Shown here: positions 1-34,998 of the stretch, piece by piece
Position numbering within the stretch: position 1 is the stretch's first letter
Layout: each line of letters starts with the position of its first letter
DNA from: Glandiceps talaboti
Lineage: Eukaryota > Hemichordata > Enteropneusta > Spengelidae
DNA length: 64,000 bases
Direction of reading: 5' to 3'
Assembly (NCBI RefSeq): GCF_964340395.1
Contig: NC_135564.1
Span: 8,138,861 to 8,202,860 of the forward strand
Position numbers and translations under genes: made by a program
Notes under the pieces: generated by a model
The model's database searches: none
Told to the model about the DNA's origin: nothing
The model's input: the letters and a program-made list of their open reading frames with translations, nothing else

Positions 1-373
1 ACCCCTTTAAATATATATAGTAATCAGACTAAAACGAAGGAGTACAATATATAATGTTTAATCTATAGAGAACAAATGGCTGCACAAACATCAAAACGTA
101 TTCACACAGATCTAATCTATATAGAAACATTGGGGTGTAGTCAGTAAAGCATTTTCTATGGAAGAGAATATATAAAACACGTATGCAAACTATTTACCCG
201 TCGTGCTCTTGTTTGTGACATTAAAACACCGCATTGATAAATCTTATAATAATCTTACATTAAGGTTATATTCAAAATATGTAGCAATATTTTAAGACAT
301 TGATATTGTTTAAATGCAAGCTTTTTCGCAAAGTCTCCCTCTCTAATATATGTGTGTGACAGTCTGCGTGCGC

Positions 374-427
374 ATGTATGTATGTATGTATGTATGTATG
401 TATGTATGTATGTATGTATGTATGTAT
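374..427. repeat. (ATGT)n microsatellite
   Basis: About 13 uninterrupted copies of a four-base unit directly precede the CTGT array. Every frame stays open because the unit has no stop codon, so the long open frames here are repeat artefacts. Confidence 0.95.
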
Positions 428-493
428 AGCTGTCAGCTTGTCTGTCTGGCTGCCTGTCTGTTGGCCTGCTTGTCAGCCTGCCTCACCTGCCTA

Positions 494-494
494 C

Positions 495-558
<64 letters not shown>

Positions 559-576
559 AGCCCGCCTACCCACCTG

Positions 577-662
<86 letters not shown>

Positions 663-711
663 GCCTGTCGGTATGTCTGTCCGTCCATCCATCCATCGGC
701 CTAGTCTGTCC
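494..711. repeat. (CTGT)n microsatellite, interrupted
   Basis: Two long CTGT runs (about 494-553 and 578-662) are separated by a degenerate 24-bp stretch and followed by a short CCAT run. It is open in several frames on both strands purely because of the repeat unit. Confidence 0.95.
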
Positions 712-1132
712 ATATGTACACATGTATGTGTATGTCTATTCGTGTGCGAGAATGACATGGTCCTGTCCAATCCCATTGTTTTTTTGAACAAAAAGCAGAT
801 TGTATTATTGAACGACTACTTTTTGGTTGTTCAATAAACCCCAAAACATTGGCATAAAAATTGCAGGTGGTTATACCGAGTTATAGCATTTTTTTTGATA
901 GCTGATCATTCCAGTGTGTAATCTGTATCATTTCCTGAGTTCAATTCAAGTGTAGTGCACCATGACGGTATCAATAATAGTCACAACGTTGTTGTTGACT
1001 TTTTAAAATAAGACACTTAAAAAGAAAATATTGATATCATTAAATCAGTGTCACAGTGCAGTAGTCGAAAGGAATACATATCTAAATGATTTCGATTGAT
1101 GGTTTTTAACATTTACTTTATAACATGCTAAC

Positions 1133-2515
1133 ATTGTCCATATAATTTGAATACTTATACAAATTATCAATGAGAATATTAGATAATAGAGTATAACATA
1201 AACTCAGTGCTAAAATTCTCCATATAACATAAAGACTTATACAAATTATCAATGCGAATATTAGATAATAGAGTATAACATAAACTCAGTGCTAAAATTC
1301 TCCATATAACTTAAATACTTATACAAATTATCAATGAGAATATTAAATAATACTTTATACAAATTATCAATGAGAATATTAGATAATAGAGTATAACATA
1401 AACTCAGTGCTAAAATTCTCCATATAACTTAAATACTTACACAAATTATCAATGCGAATATTAGATAATAGAGTATAACATAAACTGAGTGATAAAATTC
1501 TCCATATAACTTAAATACATATACAAATTAGCAATGAGAATATTAGATAATAGAGTATAACATAAACTCAGTGCTAAAATTCTCCATATAACATAAAGAC
1601 TTATACAAATTATCAATGCGAATATTAGATAATAGAGTATAACATAAACTCAGTGCTAAAATTCTCCATATAACTTAAATACTTATACAAATTATCAATG
1701 AGAATATTAAATAATACTTTATACAAATTATCAATGAGAATATTAGATAATAGAGTATAACATAAACTCAGTGCTAAAATTCTCCATATAACTTAAATAC
1801 TTACACAAATTATCAATGCGAATATTAGATAATAGAGTATAACATAAACTGAGTGATAAAATTCTCCATATAACTTAAATACATATACAAATTAGCAATG
1901 AGAATATTATATAATAGAGTATAACATAAACTGAGCGATAAAATTCTCCATATAACTTAAATACATATACAAATTATCAATGAGAATATTAGATAATAGA
2001 GTATAACATAAACTCAGTGCTAAAATTCTCCATATAACTTAAATACTTATACAAATTATCAATGAGAATATTAGATAATACTTATACAAATTATCAATGA
2101 GAATATTAGATAATATAGTATAACACAAACTCAGTGCTAAAATTCTCCATATAACATAAAGACTTATACACATTATCAATGAGAATATTAGATAATAGAG
2201 TATAACATAAACTGAGTGATAAAATTCTCCATATAACTTAAATACATATACAAATTAGCAATGAGAATATTAGATAATAGAGTATAACATAAAATGAGTG
2301 ATAAAATTCCCCATATAATTTAAATACATATACAATTATCAATTAGATATAACAACTCGGAGCGAAAGTTCTCCATATATTTAAAAAAAATGGAGTATAA
2401 TATTAACCGAGTGCTAAAATTGTTCACCTAACTTAAAAAACCCTTATGCGCATTGTCAATGAGAGATAGTTGATAATTGAATATAACATTAACTTAGTGC
2501 TAAAATTCTCCACAC
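1133..2515. repeat. 82-bp minisatellite with 364-bp higher-order period
   Basis: The unit contains AACTCAGTGCTAAAATTCTC and TATCAATGAGAATATTAG and is about 82 bp long. A block of about four full units plus one 36-bp partial unit repeats almost exactly, with the same variants (for example CATAAAGACT at 1228 and again at 1592), giving a period of 364 bp. Copies decay toward 2515, just downstream of the GPCR stop codon. Confidence 0.9.
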
Positions 2516-2542
2516 AGTATACACAGCAATAAAAACATCCTT

Positions 2543-24779
<22,237 letters not shown>

Positions 24780-24795
24780 CGTTAGGTAGTAATCC

Positions 24796-26847
24796 TACAA
24801 AATTACAGAATACAGATCTGAGTAAGAATGATGAGAGAACTGTCGGGTTTTACGGTAGGCCAAACGAAACGACTACGAGAATATATATCCTATATCCGTT
24901 CTGAGTGGTGACGGCATATGTATTAGTCGCTGTGTATCAGCGAATTTACCTGATATATACAGCAATACCAGTTGTTACATCACTACGACGAAGTCCACAC
25001 TGAAAATGCTCGCCACAAAATTACGTAGATGATGAACATAAACATAAACTGGCCCTACAGGTATGATACTTTGGTATGTTTTTTTTATACGTACGCATAT
25101 CGTTTGCAAACATGCAAACGCGCTTCTCAGTATCTGGTTACATCTGCTGTATAGTTGCGCCCTAAAGCAAATGGATCTGAATCTAATATCAATATGCTGT
25201 CAAAATGATAACATTTTTAAAAACTTTGAACATCTGCTAATTAAGCCTTAAACTAAACTAATAGAATAATCTGGATGCTGACGATTCTACCAATTTATCA
25301 CGATTTAGTGTCTTATGAGTGATATTTGGCGAACGACTTCACGTAGTTTAGGTACTTTTGAAATCTATGCCAAAGAAATCGAAGAGATGTCGCTGTTAGA
25401 TCTGGTTGTGAGTGTGAGTGACTGGAGGAAAATGTGGGCAAATCTCCTCGGTTATCGGTTTTGGTCTCATACGCACTGATGTATAATCATTACCTATGAT
25501 ACACGGATGCGTCAAAGCTATTGCCATTCATATTCCTCGAAGCACGTAATGTTGACTTGGTAATTGCCAAGGAATAACTGCAATTACCACAAACGTCAAA
25601 TTATGTATACGGCTGTGGACAGACTAGTGTGTGGGGGCCTTTGTGTAACTAGTCTGGCTACTTTGATTGTATAAGATAGATTTCAGTCATAAAACTCGAT
25701 TTGATGTTTTCCAAAAACAGGACACCATTTACTATGAATAGATGTTTCAGAGATTGAGTAAGGTGGTCCACAGCTTTGTTACAGTAAATAGTTAGTCTCA
25801 TGTAATCATTGAAAGTACATGGTATTAAATAGTGGAATTGGGATATTTTCCGAAGTCAATGCTATGCCACTGGGTTCAAGTTGATATAAAAAAAACGATA
25901 CTTGAGCAAGGCTAGTGGGCTGAGCGCAAGTCTGATGTTTATGGGGTCAAAAGAAAGGTTTTAAACCGAATAATACAATGGAATGGTTTTGTGATTTTTT
26001 GAAGTGCCACTCACAGACAGAAAGTCGGTTGGGTTGACAGAAAGTGGAAGTCAGAGTAGATTTGAAAAGGCAAACGTTGGTAGGAGAAATGATACTTACC
26101 TATATGCTTTAGGACACCTTCACAAAGTCTTGAATATCTTTTTATGTGTTGCCGGTGTTTTCAATATCAAATCAACGGTATTAGACTGTCCATCAAATAA
26201 ACCAGTAAGTACAGTCTGTAAGCGTTTGCGAGAGCAACCATGCTATATTTACCCTTCGTGAAAATACAAGATTTATATTTTTGAGGTTTTTTTTCAGGAT
26301 ATTTCATTGCTACGTCATCACTTTAGCGTCATCACCATTGACGTGATGCGCCTAAGCCAATGCGCAAGTCAGTTGGGTTAACAATAACTTCAATACACAG
26401 ATCAAGTAATCCATACATTCATAAGAAGTGATAGTTTTCACTAGGTAGTCTCACATCAAAGTTCTCCCCTTCAGTCACATATTCTGACGGTTATAAGCAC
26501 ATTAAGACAAATGAACAAAACCGGAAAGATAAAATTTTATAATGATTGCATCCTTATACTTTTTAATAACAAAAATATAATTCATGCATAGTGACGTTTC
26601 AACACCGTGATTGGGAAGCTACAGCGCAAGCGCAGACTGGACGAGGCGTAGTGTGTACCCTTATCTACAGTTTGTTTACAAATAACATCCTGTACGTGTA
26701 ATAAGGTACGTTGTACACATTCCGAAATTAACTTTATACAACTTATTGAGTTACACACACAAACTAGGTCGATAATAACTTTTTTTCACATTATTTTTAG
26801 ACAGAATCATATATAAATTCGAGATTCGAAATTAATTTATTTGGGAG
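24796..26847. other. Intergenic or 5' GPCR region, nothing recognised
   Basis: This may hold the missing 5' exon and promoter of the receptor, but no exon could be identified. The open frames lack motifs. Confidence 0.45.
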
Positions 26848-26849
26848 TC

Positions 26850-27224
26850 ATGACCGGCGAATGGTTAGAGTGGCCGGCTTGGAATCTGCAGGTTGCAGGT
26901 TCGAGCCACATTGCTGCCGTTTGTTTTCTGAGTGGCTAAAGTCCTTGGGCAAGAATTGAACCACAACTGTGCCTCAGTCCACCCAGCTGTATAATTGGGG
27001 ACCTGGTAGGATAGAGGTCCCAGTGTGAATGGTTTAATCCTATGCGCCTCTAAAGGCTGCAATGGACTGTTTGCTCCCCAGGAAGTTGAGGCAGTATAAA
27101 GGGATGTTTGTGCCGCTATAGATCCGAACCAGGAGTAATAATTGTAAAGCGCTTTGAGCATACATGTAGAATGGGAAAGCGCTACATAAAAACCCAACAT
27201 TATTATTATTATTATTATTATTAT
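26850..27224 (+). mobile_element. tRNA-derived SINE, full-length-looking
   Basis: A tRNA-like head with B box GGTTCGAGCC ends near 26915. The body contains CCTTGGGCAAGA and CAGCTGTATAATTGGGGACC. The tail TAAAGCGCTTTGAGC ... AAAGCGCTACATAAA is typical of SINEs borrowing a LINE tail, and ends in (ATT)n at 27198-27224. Confidence 0.78.
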
Positions 27225-27229
27225 TCATT

Positions 27230-29290
27230 ATTACCATATAAATGGCTATTTTTAAATGATATATTAAATGAAGCAAAATTGCCATGTCTTATCTCCCACT
27301 GTATCAAAATCTCGACTTTCCCACCACAGTTCTTCTTTGTGTGCTCCCCTCTCGCTATGTACCGATCGAAAAAAATGCCAACCCAAAATTGCGTGGGAAC
27401 AGGTTTTTTCAAAAACAGTTTCGTTGACTGTATTTGAGTTAAGGCTAATGTATAGCTGTCAAGGCAACTGAATAAACAATACAAGGGAAATCCTCCAAAC
27501 ATATCAGCAAAGGGAATCTGATCTGGGAACTGTATGTAACATCATACGTAACCATCTCTAAAGATACAAATTATAGGAAGTGGAATAATATTATATCGAT
27601 ATTACAACATAACTATATTCTAATTATATTAAATACATATCCAAACTCTAGCAACGAAATGATACTATAATAAATGTCTGCTATGACTATGTAAAATATA
27701 GATTGGATAGGCATTGTATTACAAATGTAAATACCTAAGGGTAGATAGCCATATACTCAATCAAGTAACCATAAACATTGTCTGGTGTACCGACTCCGTC
27801 GGATATATAAGTTCGAGCAATAACGTACCGTTGGTGGCGATTTCCTGGGTTTATCTGTATGACCAGCTTGCCAATAAATGAACGCTCTTCAATTCCAAGC
27901 GACAGTTCGACCGAATGTTCATAACAAATTCACCCAAAAGTAGTACAGTAAATAGCTGAAGTCATGATCGCCGTTGAGGGTACTTGGTTTGGGACGTGGA
28001 TTCCAAAATCTCAATTTAGTTTGATTTATTGCACCATATATACAGAAATACGTCTACCCACATGTGTTACAATATACCGTTTAAGGTGTACGATAAGTTA
28101 TTGTACTAGCTAACCACACATTTAAAAAAAAAGAAAAAACGTTTGAGTTGCCGCTAGTGCTGCAGCTGTAATACAACATTAAGTCATCAATTACACTTTG
28201 TTATCTGAATGTGATAATTAATCCACAAGCTGCCCTATAGATAAGCTTTCAACACACCGGAATGTCTTACCTTGTGATTCACTAATGAACACTAGTGAAC
28301 AATTCAAAAATATGAATACCTTTTAATACATCACCTGACACTTCTTTTGACACCCACGTAATATTCCATCTTGAAAACACATATTAATCAATTATCTGAT
28401 CGTTGTGCACGTTTCTTATACAAAATGTAGAAATGCAAGGTGACAGTTGTATACGTAGACATTGTTCCAGACGGAACTGTAACATATGTCGTCAATCAAT
28501 AGCAGTAGATGGCTATTCATACTACAACCTTTCCTGTTGACATCTATAACTTGCATCCAACGTCAATTTCACACAAAAAAAAATGGGACAAAAAAGAACA
28601 AGTCCTTATTTAAAGCCATAACAGAACCGCCCGGGGAACAAAATGGCTGACTTTAGGTTTAGGTTCGTTTTCTGTGGTTTTTCATACTCTAAAACACCAA
28701 CAATATACAATTTAAAAAAAAGAAGAAGATAAATGTGCAACCTTCAGGCATTCAAAAACAGAATCACAAAATAACGTTTAGGAAAGAAAAATGAAAACAA
28801 GACATAAATGATGGTGATGCAATGTATGGCAGTTTGGGTTTCCTGCATTTGTATAGATTAACCACAATGTCCCCTGTTGTGTGTTTAAAGAATCCAATGT
28901 GTGAAATTTGTAGTTAAAACAGAGTCAGCACCAGGGTCAACAGTGCATCATTTTATCGATAGAAACATTATTTTCTCCTGGGTGCCGACGAACGGGGGTG
29001 GGGAAGGGAGAGACCATATTCACTCAGTCTCTTTTAGAAATTATCAATCTAAATTATGATATCGATTAACATGTACCAATCATGCAAGATATTATTCATA
29101 ATATAACCGTTTGGAACATCGTCAATTATTGATGATCATGTACTTTGAAAAGAAACCAAATTTCCTTTATAAATGAGGACACTTTAAGGTAAATTATGTT
29201 TAAAATAGTTGCAGCTATTATTGTAGATCTATTACAATGTGATTTAAATGTCACGGGTACATTATTTTGTGTAATGATTTATTGTCTGTC
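27230..29290. other. Intergenic, nothing recognised
   Basis: AT-rich sequence between the receptor and astacin genes without recognisable exons, repeats or RNA genes. Confidence 0.5.
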
Positions 29291-29309
29291 AGGACGGATA
29301 CCTTGTGAC

Positions 29310-29490
29310 GTCATCCCTCATGGGTTCAGTGTTAATGCAGGAGGAAACCGGAGTACCCAGGGAAAACCTGCGTTGTTCGGTAGAGTCAAACTGAACGACA
29401 CTCTTCTTAATTACTTACAGCGTGGTAAATTTAATCGAACCCTGAATGGGGTTCGAACCCCGACCGCAGTGGTAAGAGGCAAGTGGTTTA
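29310..29490 (-). mobile_element. tRNA-derived SINE, reverse copy
   Basis: Reverse complement of the 3703-3955 family. It contains GGGTTCGAACCCCGACCG (B box) and GGAGGAAACCGGAGTACCC. An 18-bp insertion (AATTTAATCGAACCCTGA) interrupts it near the tRNA-like head. Confidence 0.75.
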
Positions 29491-29516
29491 ACTTCGACTT
29501 ATCAATGTGGTGCGGG

Positions 29517-29700
29517 CATCGATATGAACTTGGGCGGAAGTGACGTATAGGCCTTGCTAGCGAACTTCCGTTAAACGTAATGTCAACTGCTTGTATTGTT
29601 ATGCAGTACAAATTACAGTAGACACCACGGTTAACTGAAGTTCAACCTGCCTAACAAAGAATATACACGTCACTTCCGCTTAAGTTCTAATCGATGATAG
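29517..29700. mobile_element. Fold-back MITE (GCGGAAGTGACGT termini)
   Basis: The left end (GCATCGATATGAACTTGGGC, GGAAGTGACGTA) matches the reverse complement of the right end (ACGTCACTTCCGCTTAAGTT, CGATGATAGC). A second member lies at 41287-41437. Confidence 0.75.
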
Positions 29701-30174
29701 CTCCGTCCTAAGAAGGCAAAGTGAATGAAACCAAAGCATTTTATGAAGACTAAAACATCCTAATTTTATTAAACATTGTTCATTTACAAGCTGTCCTTTA
29801 ATTTAAGACATTCTATTTAAATTCTATATGGAAAAATGCATAATTAAATCCTTATGAATATCATCGCGGGTAACCATTCAAACATTCCATGTAATTTACG
29901 TACATGTGACAGATGTTCGAGTTTCAAGTTGAAATAAATTGAAAGTTGCGATTAGTTCTACTTAGAACACTGTGAATAAAGCATAACTGGTCTTTAACAC
30001 TAAAATAGAAAATTAAGTTTGCAATTTCCGCCTAACTGTAAATTGCTAACCTTTCATATAAATCTACTTCCTCTATTTTGTTTAAAGTGTCGTGCAATTA
30101 AATAGGTGCACGTTGCATTAAAAGTAATCGCCGGCTTTATTTCAATTGTCCAGTTGTTGGATACAAGTTGCTGT

Positions 30175-30176
<2 letters not shown>

Positions 30177-30212
<36 letters not shown>
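30177..30212. repeat. (ACT)n microsatellite
   Basis: About eleven CTA/ACT units, 50 bp upstream of the astacin start codon. Confidence 0.9.
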
Positions 30213-30259
30213 GACTGTATATATCATAGTCGTACGTGGTTTCATTACTTTGGTATATA

Positions 30260-31807
30260 ATGCATAGGTTAAAAGTAGTGTCGACTGTGTTTCTATTTAT
30301 GCTAGTAGTTGGATATATTTCCAACACTAAGGTAAGGTTTTCTGTTAGTTTTATTCTTCTAACTAAAGTGTTAAGCGAAACTACTTCGAGAATGTATCTT
30401 CTAAAGGTCTGTGAGGTACGAGGTCGCCTGAGGGTCAGCAACATAGGCGTTTCAAGCCTATTGTAATTTCCGTTGTTATTTTGAAATGGTTATTATTGAC
30501 ACACCTATATATATATCAGACAGAACAGAAAATAAGTTGCTTACTTGAAAGTTCACATAACAGAATGTCATACTGTTCGTTCGTCGTATACTACCCTTTT
30601 TTGTGACTGACTGACTGACTGACTGACTGACTGACTGACTGACTGACTGACTGACTGATTGGCTGACTGACTGACTGACTGACTGACTAATTAACTGAAT
30701 GACCACACGGTGTAAACTTAATCAGATATTGCATAAAGTCTGCAATAAGTTCATGTTTGCAGGCTCTTTCAGATGATCAGAAAACAGATAATGGCGAAAG
30801 AAGCACCAATCCAAAAATTATGGTGAGTGACTGCATTGTAAATGTTAAGGAAATCACTTGTAATATTAAGCAAACGTGGAAATGGGATTACAAAATACAA
30901 TCTAGTCAGGTAGCCAACCTTGAATTGTAATTACTGTAAATATAGGACAAGCAATGCCACCCCAGTATATATCTCTAAAATTTGCATGTGCAGATGAATG
31001 CTTTTTTTAAGCATTTGAACAAATAGGTGGCCTGATTCCATTTGAACCCATCTTGAGGGCAGTTTATCACACTTCCTGTTCTTGCAATGATATGCCTGTA
31101 TTCGATACGTACGTCTGTCAGAGTGGGTGTGGAGAACTACAAAATATGTTTGGCACATGTCGACTGCTGTATTACTAGATAAGTGCACGTTCTCAATTTG
31201 ACACAATTGTGTGATTGTTGTCAGCGTCAGTCTTTGTTCCAGCGGCGTGTTGAATCCATCCTCATTGTTCCGACAAAACCTGTCATTGGTTTATAGAATC
31301 GACTCTTATACATAAACTATTTCAACCAATAAGACTACTGCGCGTGCGTGCACACTACTACTCTGGTGAACCAGAAACAATTCCTGCGACACGTTCATTT
31401 ATCAATAGACATTGATACGATTACACTAATAACAAACGATTTTTTCAATGTATGGGGTGATCCATGCAGTGTTCCATTTGTGAAGACTTCCAGTGTACAT
31501 TTTTCGGGAAATTGCGACACAATTTTTACACTACCTTGATAATATCCACATCACCAAGGCATTACTCTCACTGATTGATGTCACCTTGTACATTTATAGT
31601 ACGTGGCAAAATAATAAGTGGGTTGTGTGTGCCTGTGCCTTGGATTTTGGATTCTAGTAGCGCCACAGTCGTATTGAATGTACATATAGTCTAATGCCCC
31701 CCCCCCCCCACATCACCACTGCGTATTGTCTGACCAGGGTCTGACCAAAGCAAGTTGTATACGTACGTGTTTGTCCAGCTAGGGTCATTACAGCGAGGGA
31801 TACAATT

Positions 31808-31881
<74 letters not shown>

Positions 31882-34485
31882 TTTATTCGTCGTCATGAAA
31901 AATATGATATTTCTTTTGCATTGACAGGAACTACATAGCCACATGGATTACATTACTCAAATAATAAATCCTTGAACAGTTAATATTACAATAAATACAT
32001 TCAAATAAATACACTTAGCAACGATTACATGTTATTACTGAGTTTAATTGATCTTGGCACGAAACTAAACTTACATGTGGTGCTCTGAGGCGACGGCCAC
32101 TTGGGAGATATTCATATTCTGTATGTAGTGGATGTGTTGAATCTTTGATAATGTTTGTTGCAATCTTAACCGATTTGTCTTTTTACAATATGGAGTTATC
32201 AGATAGTTCGTAGATTCCATTATTATCTAATTTTCATTTCTATTTCTGCATATGTTCCTAGGACGGTTTAGATCGCGGTTAAGATATAGTTAGGCAGCAA
32301 ATCATAGAAGGCAGTGTTAGCATAGATGGGCACAGGGTGTGGTTCACGAACAGTCGGTGTCATAATTGTATGATCATCCCTGAGTTTGTTTTGTTGTCAC
32401 GTGATTATAGTTGACATTGATGTTGGTACATTTGTTTTGACAGAAAAGACGTAGTGACAGGCGAGCAACACGGGAAGGTACGTATTATTGTGAACCTGTG
32501 TAATACAATAACCGAATTGACAAACATACATGTAGATAGTCAGACTGATAAACACACAGGGAACCTGACAGGTATTCAACAATTATAAGATGGCTGATAT
32601 ATAATATACTTATTTGTTACAAAACCTTGGAAAGTTAAGAAACGCAGATTGTGGCATTATTGGTACATATCATTTGCAAGCAATCGTGGAAAGCTATAAG
32701 ACGACATTTATGTGCACAGTGTTAGCTATTTGATATTATTATAGCCATTTGTACGGTGGCCCATAGGTGACACGACAAAACAAAAATTAATAACACAAAC
32801 ACTTTAATTTTCAACACAAAAACTTACCATTCGCTAGCATTATATATGTTCATTTAATGGACACAGCTCACAAATGGCTATAACAATGACCCATGTCTTG
32901 CCATCGTGTTTCTGGGTCAATCTCAGAAATCTTTGAAAGGTTATGGCAAATTGGTGGACCTATTTGTCCAAAAAATGCACAGTTTGCCTCTTACCTCAAA
33001 CGTTTAATATATACAGAAACCATTGAAGTGTCTACCCCACATTGTCAGTGGTAATTTAATTTATTCATTTCATAAGAATAGGGTCACCGCCCATCATTTG
33101 ACAAAAAAGAAGATAAATAATACAGTAACATTTGAAAAACAGTGACAAATGAAATAGAAATTACAAAGTCAATGGTAAGCTTTGTAATACGACCTTGATC
33201 ATTGACCTTGACCATGCTTAAGGTCAAATAGCCGTAACCTTTTGACCACATCTAATTGACTTGAATATAGGGACTCCATCCAAGTATTTACAGCCATATC
33301 AGGGATAATCCATGTTTTCATAGTTGACTTTGACCTTGACCTCCATTTTCAGGGTCAAACGAAATGTTCCTCATTAACGTTGGAAGTGCTATACCTAGAG
33401 ATACTAATCAGGTGTATACTTCATGTTATGAGTAGACATTGCTTAGTACAATGTTCTGAACTTGCCAGCGGATTGTATGACCATATTTTCGAGTTTTGGG
33501 AGCTATGTTTTCGAACGTAGAAGACTTGCTTTCAAGGAGATGTCACACCAAGACATTGGTGACCATTCCCCGAGTTCATATTTTTTTTACAGTAGATTGA
33601 TAAGCGCTTGCTTTATAATAACACTTTACTTGAAAGTTGGAAGTTCTGACTATGTATTGTTATTATGCCTACACTCACCTTGCAATTACGTATTCATTCC
33701 ATAGTGGAAGACCTATTCGAAGAGAATGACCAGAATGCAATGACCTTTATCTTTGATCAGAATATGGAGTTAATGCAAGGTTAGTGTATATTTGTTTTAT
33801 TCATCTACACATTGACATACATACATACATACATACATACATACATACATACATACATACATACATACATACATACATACATACATACATACATACATAC
33901 ATACATAATCGAGTGCTAAAGGTGCAACTTTCATTTTTTTTTGAAAATGTTTTGTTAGGTAAAATAACTTGCTCGTAATATCGTACACCTTGCATGGCTC
34001 GAATGATGTATTTTAACAACACAGAATAACTAGTATAGCGTGTAAAATTAGTATTTCTTTTGAAAATATAAAACCCAGTTTTAAAAAAATATCAACGCCT
34101 TGCCATATTTGCACATATGTGTTTTTCTTCTCAGAATCACAATATATCATTCTCGAAGGTGATATCAATCTCGGAAGAAAGGTACGTATGAGATATTTAT
34201 CACATCTTTCCATCAATGCAACCATGTCCGATAACACAATATCTAGAATTCATCCTGACTTAATACCAGCAAAATCCTTACTTTGATAAAGTACAACGTG
34301 CAAGATAATTCGAAATATATCGTTAAATTTCAACAATGATCTTCAAAACAATTCTTTTTCGACGTTGTTGGAGTCGTTTCGTAATAGTTCATGTTTAGTT
34401 CTCTCAAGGTTTTGTTTGATTATTTGTATTTACTTTGAGGCTATGAACGAATCGATACGTATGCAACAAATGCAACAACAATACT

Positions 34486-34547
<62 letters not shown>

Positions 34548-34904
34548 AAGTAGTGTGAGAACGGTGCTGCAAAAGGAATCCACCAATCACATTTCATACG
34601 AAACTGTTAACATTGCTCTCTTCTTACCATAATTCATTGCAACACTTTCATTTATATATTTTAGATGGCCCACAATGCATTACGAGATACCAGTAAGTTA
34701 TGGCGAGACGGAATTGTGTACTATTCAATAGACGAAAGGTTTGGTAAGTACATTCAGGTGTTTTGGGTATGATAACGTGATTTACAACTCGAAGAAACAG
34801 TTACTATCGAAAGATCGCTCGCGCTTAACATTGTATTATAGAATCCATTAATAGTTACGATTAAAATACAATATTTATTTATTGTGTACAGTTTCATTCA
34901 TCAT

Positions 34905-34998
<94 letters not shown>

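Noticed and set aside
350-837. Long Cys/Leu/Ser/Val-rich and Asp/Arg/Gln/Thr-rich frames on both strands
   Set aside because: They are translations of ATGT and CTGT microsatellites; open frames follow from the stop-free unit.
26865-27200. 111-codon frame on the minus strand
   Set aside because: It is antisense to the SINE at 26850-27224.
29196-29543. 115-codon frame on the plus strand
   Set aside because: It runs through the reversed SINE and its tRNA-like head, so it is not a gene.
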